Shown here: in pieces, positions 7,882-14,794 of the stretch
Layout of the letters: every line of letters starts with the position of its first letter
Position numbering within the stretch: the first letter of the stretch is position 1
Assembly: GCA_030592575.1 (NCBI GenBank)
Contig: JAUVIV010000016.1
Location: forward strand, 1 to 37,726
Source: a bacterium
GTDB lineage: Bacteria; Hydrothermota; UBA3073; JACQXS01
Direction of reading: 5' to 3'
DNA: 37,726 bases
The notes under the pieces: generated by a model
The model's input: only the letters and a program-made list of their open reading frames with translations
Told to the model about the DNA's origin: nothing
Database searches by the model: none
Program-made: the position numbers and the translations under genes

Positions 7882-7936
7882 TTCTACCCGACTTTAGTCG
7901 AGGGTTTTTTTTACCATGCACTAAAGTGCGGTAGAA
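7882..7936. repeat. TTCTACC...GGTAGAA element, 55 bp
   Basis: TTCTACCCGACTTTAGTCGA, a T-rich centre, then TGCACTAAAGTGCGGTAGAA. The ends are inverted repeats and each half has its own small inverted repeat (GACTTTAGTC; GCACTAAAGTGC). Related copies lie at 8262-8314 and 31429-31479. Confidence 0.8.
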
Positions 7937-7969
7937 ACACAATTAATTGGTAGCGTGGGGATTTATCCC

Positions 7970-8230
7970 TCACACTGCAACTCCTTCTGGGTAAGGGCTT
8001 ATATCCTCTGGTCTTCTTGCTTTATCCTGGGTTTTTGTCCATTGAAAACTCCGCCCACATCGAGGACATTTTCCTTCTAAAGTCCAATCGTTTGAGTTCT
8101 TTTCGAGCTTGTGTTCTATAATGAAATAAGCATCCTTACAAATTGGACACTTAATAGATTTTCTGGGGGTATTGGGATCTTTGAACCACTTATCTGCGAT
8201 TGCTCCTATCTTTTTTTCTTCTTCATTCAT
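7970..8230 (-). CDS. Small zinc-ribbon protein
   Basis: An 86-residue protein with two CxxC knuckles, CPIC (about residues 28-31) and CPRC (about 55-58), separated by about 23 residues, consistent with a zinc ribbon. The remainder is hydrophilic (KWFKDPNTPRKS; SFQWTKTQDKARRPEDISPYPEG). A strong AGGAGGTAATT ribosome site precedes the ATG, so it is likely translated. Function is unknown; such ribbons are often nucleic-acid- or protein-binding. The last codons lie in a GTGGGG...CCCTCAC hairpin (7953-7975) resembling the one at 7213-7233. Confidence 0.6.
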   Translation of the reverse strand: MNEEEKKIGAIADKWFKDPNTPRKSIKCPICKDAYFIIEHKLEKNSNDWTLEGKCPRCGRSFQWTKTQDKARRPEDISPYPEGVAV

Positions 8231-8261
8231 TTTAATTACCTCCTTTGTTTTAACTCGTTTT

Positions 8262-8314
8262 TTCTACCCAGTTTTAGCTGAGGGTTTTTTACCCTGCACT
8301 AAAGTGCGGTAGAA
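8262..8314. repeat. TTCTACC...GGTAGAA element, 53 bp
   Basis: TTCTACCCAGTTTTAGCTGA, GGGTTTTTTACCC centre, TGCACTAAAGTGCGGTAGAA. Same structure as 7882-7936. It lies between the zinc-ribbon gene and the 22-residue-repeat protein. Confidence 0.8.
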
Positions 8315-8317
8315 GTA

Positions 8318-8791
8318 TTATGGAGCAGAAAACACCTTTTTTCCATTCTTGTCAACAAGAGACAATCCCGGACCTTCTTGGGGAACGGCAAGGATAGCAC
8401 GGTATTTTCCTCTCTTGTCATGAAGAGCCAATGCCGGACATCCTTGGACAATGGCAAAGTTAGCACGAACTTTTCTATTCTCGTCAATAAGAGCTAATAC
8501 TGGACCTTTTGGGTCAACAGTAAGGTTAACACGTGTTTTTCCTCTCTTGTCAAGAAGACCCAATGCTGGACCTTCTGGACCAGCGAAAAGTTCAGCACGA
8601 GTTTTCCCTTGCGTATCTACCACACGGAATTTCTCTGCCACAATCTCTTTTGGCACTTTATTTTTTGCTCCCACAAGAAGCATAAAAGCCATACCCAATA
8701 CCACTACAATCCCGGTTAGTTTTATCAGTTTGTTTTGGTGTTCCAATCGTTTAATTCGTTCGGAAAGGATAGTTGTATTAACTTCGTTCAT
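8318..8791 (-). CDS. Membrane-anchored 22-residue-repeat protein
   Basis: A 157-residue protein with a short cytoplasmic N-terminus (possible coiled coil), one membrane segment (about residues 23-42) and then about four tandem 22-residue units of the form LDKRGKTRVNLTVDPKGPVLAL. Each unit alternates a 'DxxGKxRxxL' turn and strand with a 'GPxLxL' strand, suggesting an extended beta solenoid or stack outside the membrane. I have seen such 'DKxGKxRA.L...G.P.L.L' proteins as unknowns in many bacteria; no function is established. A clean AGGAGGT site supports translation. It is the promoter-proximal gene of the block after dnaK. Confidence 0.7.
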   Translation of the reverse strand: MNEVNTTILSERIKRLEHQNKLIKLTGIVVVLGMAFMLLVGAKNKVPKEIVAEKFRVVDTQGKTRAELFAGPEGPALGLLDKRGKTRVNLTVDPKGPVLALIDENRKVRANFAIVQGCPALALHDKRGKYRAILAVPQEGPGLSLVDKNGKKVFSAP

Positions 8792-9149
8792 AATACCTCC
8801 TTTATCTTGCTATAGTATTGTCAAAAGTTTTAACCACAAAGGTCACAAAGGACACAAAGCAAACAAGAAAAAGCATAGAAATACTTTCTCTCCTTCTTTT
8901 GCCCTGAATCAAGTTCAGGGTTCTTTGTGCTCTCTGTGTTCTTTGTGGTTTCATACTATTTTATTTTTTCTTGTCATCTTTTTTCTCTTTCTCCTCATCA
9001 AACATTAGTACACGGATGTTATTGCTGTGTATATCTTCGTGCTATTTTGAATTTTCATTTCTTAAGTCCTTTGTTTAGTAAACGGATTGAACGGGTGGGG
9101 TAGGGGCAATTGCCCCTACCTACCCATCCGCTTTATCTGCTAAATCTGC
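8792..9149. repeat. Gene-free repeat region downstream of dnaK
   Basis: No ORF here looks real. AACCACAAAGG...CACAAAG (8832-8860) and its inverted counterpart TTTGTG...CTTTGTGGTT (8924-8950) bracket a CCCTGAATCAAGTTCAGGG imperfect palindrome (8902-8920), which recurs at 19644-19662. The composite repeat 9077-9154 follows and touches the dnaK stop. Confidence 0.75.
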
Positions 9150-9154
9150 TTACT
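9077..9154. repeat. Composite dispersed repeat, copy 2 (at the dnaK stop)
   Basis: AGTAAACGGATTGAACGGGT, then the 20-base perfect palindrome GTAGGGGCAATTGCCCCTAC (9100-9119), then ATCCGCTTTATCTGC...TTACTT. It is homologous to 6806-6911 in the same orientation. The dnaK TAA stop (9152-9150) lies inside its right end. Confidence 0.75.
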
Positions 9155-11150
9155 TCTTTTTCTCGTCTTTCTTTTCTTTCTCCTCATCTACCACTTCAAA
9201 ATCCGCATCTACAGGTCCTTCTTCTTTCTTTCCTTCCTTCTCTCCTGTGGGTTTTTCGGCTTTTGGCTCGCCTGCTTCTGCTCCGGGTTCTGCCCCTGGT
9301 GGTGGAGTTCCTGCTTTCTTATATGCTTCTTCCGCAAGTTTGTAACTCACTTTCTGAAGTTCTTCCATTGCCTTCTTTATGGCTTCTACATCATCATTAG
9401 GCGTTACTTTCTTTAGCTCCTCTATCTTGCTTGTTATGTTCTTGCGGTCATCCTCAGATACCTTATCTCCAAATTCTTTTAGAGTCTTTTCGATAGAATA
9501 AATTGAGCTATCTGCCTGATTTCGTATATCGATTAATTCTTTTTTCTTCTTATCTTCTGATTCGTGTTCTTTTGCTGTATTTACCATCTTCTCAACTTCC
9601 TCATCCGAAAGTCCACTTGAACCGGTAATCTGTATTGATTGCTCTTTACTTGTTGCTTTATCCATTGCTTTTACATGTAATATGCCGTTTGTATCTATGT
9701 CAAAAGTTACATCTATTTGCGGGACTCCACGAGGTGCAGGAGGTATGCCCATTAAATCGAATCTTCCGAGAGTTCTGTTATCCTGAGCCATATTCCGTTC
9801 TCCTTGTAGAACATGAATCGTTACTGCTTCTTGGCTATCAGCTGCAGTCGTGAATATTTGAGACTTCCGAGTAGGTATTGTTGTGTTCTTTGTAATCATT
9901 GAAGTCATTACTCCACCCAGAGTTTCCATTCCCAATGTCAGAGGTGTTACGTCTAATAGTAATACATCCTTTTTACCTTCTCCTCCGGATAGTGTATCAC
10001 CTTGTATCGCTGCTCCCATTGCTACTACTTCATCAGGATTCACGCCAAGATGTGGTTTTTTACCAAATATTTCCTCTACTAATTTCTGAATACGAGGCAT
10101 ACGAGTCATACCACCGACTAATACTACTTGATTAATATCTTCTACTCCCTTTATTGTAGAACCTTTACGTTTTGTAGCATCTTCAATTGCTTCCTCACAG
10201 GGCTTACGGGAACTATCTATTAAATCCCCTACCAATGATTCAAGCTTTGCCCTTGTTAATTTCATATCAAGATGTTTGGGTCCTGCTGCATCAGCAGTTA
10301 TGAACGGTAAATTAATGCTTGTTTCTTTGCTTGTTGATAACTCGCACTTTGCTTTTTCGGCTGCATCTCTAAGTCTCTGGGATGCTGACCTGTCTTTGCT
10401 TAAATCTATGCCCTGTTCTTTCTTGAATTCTGCATTCAGAAAGTCAGCTATACGCTGGTCAATGTTATCTCCACCGAGATGGGTGTCTCCGTTTGTTGCT
10501 AATACTTCTATTACAGGGGGTTCGGCACTCATATCTATCTCTATTATTGAGATGTCAAATGTCCCGCCTCCGAAATCATATACTACTACTTTTTCTTTTT
10601 TCTTTGTTCCAAGTCCGTAAGCAAGTGATGCAGCGGTTGGCTCGTTGATTATTCGTAATACCTCAAGTCCGGCTATCTTGCCTGCGTCTTTAGTTGCCTG
10701 TCGCTGAGAATCATTAAAATAAGCTGGCACTGTAATTACTGCTTTGCTTATAGTCTCTCCAGTGTAGTCTTCGGCGGCTTTTTTCAGATACTGCAAAACC
10801 AATGCCGAAATCTCAGGTGGCGAATATTGTTTACCTTCCATAATTACACGGGCGTCTTTGTGTGGACCTTCTACTACTTTATATGGAACGAGTTTCATTT
10901 CTCCCGAAACCTCAGAATATCGTCTTCCCATAAATCTCTTTATTGAATAAATTGTGTTTTCAGGATTCGTTGTTTGTTGTCGTTTTGCCAAAGGTCCTAC
11001 AATCCGTTCTCCACTTGTTGAGATAGCTACTACCGAAGGGGTAGTTCTGCCTCCATCAATGTTTGAGATTATTGTCTTATCGTTGCCTTCTACTATTGCT
11101 ACACAGGAATTGGTTGTTCCTAAGTCTATTCCTATTACTTACTCTGCCAT
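9150..11150 (-). CDS. dnaK: Chaperone DnaK (Hsp70) with an in-frame TAA at codon 4
   Basis: From the ATG at 11150 (TAGGAGGT site, 7-base spacing) the frame reads MAE, then TAA (11141-11139), then [20 protein letters not shown] and on without interruption to 9150, 667 codons in all. Every Hsp70 hallmark lies in this frame: the phosphate-1 loop DLGTTNS at codons 9-15, DFGGGTFD at 192-199, the interdomain linker DVTPLTLG at 400-407, the substrate-binding domain and a Lys/Glu-rich tail. Only codon 4 is abnormal; AAA (Lys) would be expected, as in other DnaK N-termini. The next in-frame ATG/GTG/TTG is the TTG at 10991 (codon 54), which would delete the phosphate-1 loop and could not give a working ATPase. 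Neighbours are the YVTN gene and grpE upstream, with dnaJ downstream beyond a repeat-bounded block. Confidence 0.93.
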
Positions 11151-11205
11151 TTTTTTTACCTCCTATTTGTAAATATCTAAATTTCTAAAATTTCTCTTTT
11201 TTTAT

Positions 11206-12471
11206 TTAACGAATAACACATATTTTTTTGGTTAATGCTTTTCCTTCTGTTTCTAATTTACAGAAATAAATCCCACTTCTAACTTTTTTCCCAAGACCAT
11301 CTGTTCCATCCCATATTATTTTTGTAACTGATGATTGGTGATTTATTGGAATTGGTAATGTCCGAATAACTCTACCGATAAGGTCGTAAATCTGAATTCT
11401 GGATTTCTCTTTTTTAAACTCTGAACTCTGAATTCTGAACTCTATAACTGTTTTTTGGAAAAATGGATTAGGATAAATTTCCAACTTACAATTTGTGACT
11501 TGCAATCCGTTGCCTGTTTCTTCTACGCCTGTCTTATCCTCAAGCACCCACACTGCCCCATCACCTCCACAGGTAACATAAAACTGATTCGTGCTATCAT
11601 TTATGTTGACAAACATTGGCCATTCACCTACAGGAATTGTTTGTATTACAGAGTTAATTGAGTTATCTATTATTGAAATAGTACAACCTTTGCCATTTAC
11701 AACATATATTTTACCAGTAATTATATTGGTTTCAATCCCAATAGGCCATTCACCAACTTCTATAATTGCTATTACTGAATCAGTTTCTCCATCTATAACA
11801 GAAACAACATCATTCTCATAATGTGCAACATATATCTTATTTGTATTTACATTTACGCCAATACCACCAGATAAACTATTTACCGATATGGTTTTTATTA
11901 ATGAATCAGTTTTGCCATCTATTACAGAGACCCATAGACTATCTTCATTTCCAACATATACCTTATTAGTAACCCGGTTAATACCAATATCTGTGAGACT
12001 ACCCCCAACGGCTATAGTTTTTATCACCAAGTCAGTTTCTCCATCTATTACAGAAATAGTATTAGGATAGTTTGTAACATATATCTTATTGGTGTTTGAA
12101 TTAACTTTAACAATATTGGCTGCAGAACCAACTATCACAGTTGCTATTACTGAGTCAGTTTTACCATCTATTACGGAAATACTATTACTCCATTCATTTG
12201 TAACATATATCTTCCCAGTATTTGGATTAACACTAATACCTGAAGGTGAAGTATCTACTTCCATGCTGTTTATTACTGAGTTAGTTGTTCCATCAATTAC
12301 AAGGACATTGTTACCATCGTAGTTTGTAACATATATCTTATTAGTAATCTGATTAATACTAATACCTATCGGGTAACCGCCAACTTCTATAGTATCTACT
12401 ACCTCAACCTGTGCTCTTGATAAACCTGTCAACAATAAAATTCCAATAAAAATGCTTACCCTTTTATTCAT
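11206..12471 (-). CDS. Secreted seven-bladed YVTN propeller with C-terminal sorting domain
   Basis: A 421-residue protein: signal peptide 1-20 (ending SRAQ), then seven repeats of about 42 residues, each with an 'NKIYVTN' strand and a 'VSVIDGKTDSVI' strand, typical of YVTN/YncE-like beta-propellers. The C-terminal 90 residues are a T9SS type A-like sorting domain (YPNPFFQKT, IQIYDLIGRVIRTL, WDGTDGLGKKVRSGIYFCKL). Such domains direct export and surface anchoring in FCB bacteria. The loop between the first two strands of that domain is expanded by a short-period repeat (11418-11443). It sits between grpE and dnaK on the same strand, 24 bases after grpE, although a surface protein has no known role with these chaperones. 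Confidence 0.88.
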   Translation of the reverse strand: MNKRVSIFIGILLLTGLSRAQVEVVDTIEVGGYPIGISINQITNKIYVTNYDGNNVLVIDGTTNSVINSMEVDTSPSGISVNPNTGKIYVTNEWSNSISVIDGKTDSVIATVIVGSAANIVKVNSNTNKIYVTNYPNTISVIDGETDLVIKTIAVGGSLTDIGINRVTNKVYVGNEDSLWVSVIDGKTDSLIKTISVNSLSGGIGVNVNTNKIYVAHYENDVVSVIDGETDSVIAIIEVGEWPIGIETNIITGKIYVVNGKGCTISIIDNSINSVIQTIPVGEWPMFVNINDSTNQFYVTCGGDGAVWVLEDKTGVEETGNGLQVTNCKLEIYPNPFFQKTVIEFRIQSSEFKKEKSRIQIYDLIGRVIRTLPIPINHQSSVTKIIWDGTDGLGKKVRSGIYFCKLETEGKALTKKICVIR

Positions 12472-12495
12472 TTCTCTTAATTGTAGTATAGTTTA

Positions 12496-13014
12496 TTACT
12501 TATTATTCACGAATACTTTTGCTGGTTTTATCACTTTGTCTTTTAACTTATATCCCTTAGATATTTCAAGCACTACATGATTGGGTGGATATTTTTTGGA
12601 TTTTTTAACTCCGATTGCCTCGTGGAATTTTGGGTCAAATGGTTCGCCAATTCCACTAAATGATTTTAATCCCTCTTGTTCTAAAACTTTAATTAAGTTG
12701 TTATGGATGAGTTTTACTCCTTGATGAAAGTCTTTTAATTTTTTATCTTTCGTTTCTTTCAAAGCTCCTAATCCTCGTTCAAAATCATCCAGAATCCCAA
12801 GTAACTCAAAAAGTAATCTCTCGTTTGCATATTTCAAAATTTCTTCTCGTTCTTTATGAGTTCTTTTCTTGTAATTCTCAAAGTCAGCAAGAGTTCGCAG
12901 GTATTTATCTTTATACTCTGCAACTTCTTCTTTAAGTGTTTTTCGTGCCATTCTACATTTTTGATGCGGAGTACTTAAAGAAGATTCATAAAAAATTCTT
13001 GACTTTCCTAACAT
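12496..13014 (-). CDS. grpE: Nucleotide exchange factor GrpE
   Basis: A 172-residue GrpE, which releases ADP from DnaK. A long helix covers about residues 24-110 (EYKDKYLRTLADFENYKKRT, ILDDFERGL, IHNNLIKVLEQEGL), followed by the beta domain with the signature FDPKFHEAIGV and KGYKLKDKVIKPAKVFVN at the end. The ATG at 13014 has an AAGGT 7 bases upstream and is preferred; an internal ATG at 12951 (MARKTLKEE) has no ribosome site. It heads the grpE-YVTN-dnaK run. No CIRCE inverted repeat or hrcA gene is visible upstream; only 36 bases separate it from the divergent cyclic-nucleotide-binding gene. Confidence 0.93.
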   Translation of the reverse strand: MLGKSRIFYESSLSTPHQKCRMARKTLKEEVAEYKDKYLRTLADFENYKKRTHKEREEILKYANERLLFELLGILDDFERGLGALKETKDKKLKDFHQGVKLIHNNLIKVLEQEGLKSFSGIGEPFDPKFHEAIGVKKSKKYPPNHVVLEISKGYKLKDKVIKPAKVFVNNK

Positions 13015-13050
13015 TTAAAATACCTTAACATTAAAAGGGAGGTATATATA

Positions 13051-13542
13051 ATGATATCTTTAGAATTTTTGAAAGAGGTAGAAGTTTTTAAAGGACTTTC
13101 TCAGGAAGAATTAGAATCAATATCTAATATATGTTTAATTAGAGAATTTAAGGAAGGAAATATTGTTTTTTCAAAAGATACTCCATCAGAGGAAATGTTC
13201 ATTCTTAGTTCAGGAAGATGTGATGTGAAAATATCAGTAGGTGGTCCGGATGAGGTATATACTATTTATCCTTTGAACTCGGGTGATATTTTTGGAGAGA
13301 TTGGATTTATTGATGGTTCTACCAGATCAGCGGCGATAAAATGCATTAAAGAGGTTGAAGTCGTAGTTCTCCCAAGAGAAAAGTTTGCTACTTTATGTGG
13401 TGAAAAACCTCACATAGGATATGTGGTAATGAAAAACCTTTCTATTATCCTTGCAGAGAGAATCAGGGAAACAGATAAGGAATTTAAAAACCTTTATTCC
13501 CAAAAACGAATTAGTTTCAGAAAACTCTTTCACACCGGATAA
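13051..13542 (+). CDS. Cyclic-nucleotide-binding domain protein
   Basis: A 163-residue protein consisting of a CRP/PKA-type cyclic-nucleotide-binding fold. Residues 5-125 form the jelly roll. The phosphate-binding cassette is FGEIGFIDGSTRSAAI (81-96), with the Glu and Arg (R92) that contact the ribose and phosphate in cNMP-binding relatives. The C-terminal helix (about 125-155) continues but no helix-turn-helix follows, so it is not a DNA-binding CRP. It is the first gene of the signalling cassette, with AGGGAGG before the ATG. A role as a second-messenger input to the downstream kinase/receiver genes is inferred from context. Confidence 0.88.
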   Translation: MISLEFLKEVEVFKGLSQEELESISNICLIREFKEGNIVFSKDTPSEEMFILSSGRCDVKISVGGPDEVYTIYPLNSGDIFGEIGFIDGSTRSAAIKCIKEVEVVVLPREKFATLCGEKPHIGYVVMKNLSIILAERIRETDKEFKNLYSQKRISFRKLFHTG

Positions 13543-13582
13543 TCCAAATTAGTTTAAACTTTTTTTAGTTAAATTAAAAACA

Positions 13583-13951
13583 ATGATAAAGATATTAGTA
13601 GTTGATGATGAAGTGTATATGCTAAGGCTTGTCCAGTTTAATCTGGAAAAATCGGGCTATTCGGTTATCACTGCAAAAGATGGACAGGAAGCGTTAGAAA
13701 TACTGAAAAAAGAGAAAATAGATCTAATAATTACCGATGTAATGATGCCGAGAATTGATGGATTGGAATTATGTAAAAGAGTTAAGGCTGACCCCAGATG
13801 GAAATCTTTACCTGTTATAATGCTTACGGCAATGGCTCAAATCTCAGATAGAGCAGATGGTAAAGAAGTTGGTGCCGATGATTATATTACCAAACCTTTT
13901 AATCCAAAGGAATTGTTGGCTATAGTGGAAAATACTCTAAAAGTAAAATAA
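13583..13951 (+). CDS. Single-domain response regulator (receiver) 1
   Basis: A 122-residue CheY-like receiver: acidic pocket D8/D9, phospho-acceptor D52 (TDVMMPRIDG), T82 (MLTAMA) and K104 (DDYITKPFNPKE). No output domain. It lies 40 bases after the cNMP-binding gene, with no Shine-Dalgarno visible before the ATG. It is a clear paralogue of the receiver that closes the cassette (shared 'RL.QFNLE..G', 'MMP', 'KPF'). Confidence 0.95.
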   Translation: MIKILVVDDEVYMLRLVQFNLEKSGYSVITAKDGQEALEILKKEKIDLIITDVMMPRIDGLELCKRVKADPRWKSLPVIMLTAMAQISDRADGKEVGADDYITKPFNPKELLAIVENTLKVK

Positions 13952-13960
13952 GGAGAGAAA

Positions 13961-14350
13961 ATGGAAGAGAGAGAAATCTGGGTGGGAAAAACCAGAAATT
14001 ATCTTGGTGAGGATAATATTTTTTATGTTACGATGGATGGAAAATTAGATAAAGAAATGGCAATTGGATGTAGAGAAGCTTCTAATAAACTTATAAAAAT
14101 AGCTAAAGAAAAAGGAATGAAAAAGTTTCTGCTTTTGATAGATATGAACAAAGCAAGCAAACCATCAACAGAAGCAAGGAAAATATTTGTAAAAATGAGT
14201 GAAAAAGAAGAAAATACTATGAAAATGGCTTTATTCGGATTGCATGCAGTTGCCAGAGTGCTTGCTTCCTTTCTTATGGGGACATCTAAAAACAAGAATA
14301 TGCAATTTTTTAAAACAAAAGAAGATGCTCTTAAGTGGTTGAAAGAGTGA
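13961..14350 (+). CDS. STAS/SpoIIAA-like protein 1
   Basis: A 129-residue protein with the strand-helix rhythm of the SpoIIAA-like/STAS fold: YVTMDGKLDKEMA, then LLLIDMNKASKPSTEARKIF and MALFGLHAVARVLASF, ending FFKTKEDALKWLKE. That ending is typical of proteins annotated SpoIIAA-like or STAS/SEC14-like. It pairs with the next gene as a tandem duplicate. SpoIIAA-type proteins are switched by Ser/Thr phosphorylation; the Ser of 'KPS' sits close to that position in the fold, but this is inference. AGGAG precedes the ATG and the gap to receiver 1 is 9 bases. Confidence 0.7.
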   Translation: MEEREIWVGKTRNYLGEDNIFYVTMDGKLDKEMAIGCREASNKLIKIAKEKGMKKFLLLIDMNKASKPSTEARKIFVKMSEKEENTMKMALFGLHAVARVLASFLMGTSKNKNMQFFKTKEDALKWLKE

Positions 14351-14387
14351 AATTGAGGATTGCTAACTTCAAAAAAAGGGGTAATAG

Positions 14388-14789
14388 ATGGAAGAAAAAA
14401 TAGAAATAAGGAAAGTAAGCGAAAGAGAAATTTGGGTAGAAGAAAACAAATTATATCTTGATGAGGATAATATACTTTGTATTATTGCTGTTGGGTTTGC
14501 TGATGAGAAAACCATGATTGCAATTAAAGAGAATTCCCAAAAACTTGTAGCAAAAGTTGAAGGGAAAGGAGATGTTCTTGTGGACCTTAACAAAGCAGAA
14601 AAACCATCACCAGAGGCAAGAAAGATATGGAAAGAATTGAATGAGAATGAAGAAGCCGGAAAAGTTGCTGTTTTTGGGCTTCATCCAGTTGCCAGAGTGC
14701 TTGCATCTTTTACGATGGGAGTTTCTAAAAAGAAAGATATGCGTTTTTTTAAAACAAAGGAAGATGCAATTAAATGGCTTAAAGAATAG
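14388..14789 (+). CDS. STAS/SpoIIAA-like protein 2
   Basis: A 133-residue paralogue of the preceding gene. Shared blocks are EREIWV, DLNKAEKPSPEARKIW, VAVFGLHPVARVLASFTMG, KKDMRFFKTKEDAIKWLKE. It carries about 10 extra N-terminal residues (EEKIEIRKVS). The most conserved stretch between the two is the FGLH.VARVLASF helix-strand, which may be the partner-binding face. AAAGGGG precedes the ATG. The kinase gene starts 5 bases after its stop. Confidence 0.7.
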   Translation: MEEKIEIRKVSEREIWVEENKLYLDEDNILCIIAVGFADEKTMIAIKENSQKLVAKVEGKGDVLVDLNKAEKPSPEARKIWKELNENEEAGKVAVFGLHPVARVLASFTMGVSKKKDMRFFKTKEDAIKWLKE

Positions 14790-14794
14790 GAATT

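Noticed and set aside
8451-9008. 185-residue plus-strand ORF
   Set aside because: It is antisense to the 22-residue-repeat gene and runs into dispersed repeats; low-complexity translation.
9150-10991. A 613-residue DnaK starting at the TTG of 10991
   Set aside because: It would lack the phosphate-1 loop. The in-frame sequence up to 11150 encodes the normal DnaK N-terminus, with one stop codon and a perfect ribosome site.
11139-11141. TAA recoded as a sense codon in this organism
   Set aside because: Many genes in the window (for example rpsU, gcvT, dnaK itself) end at TAA with normal family lengths.
13015-13050. CIRCE/HrcA operator before grpE
   Set aside because: No TTAGCACTC-N9-GAGTGCTAA-like inverted repeat is present.
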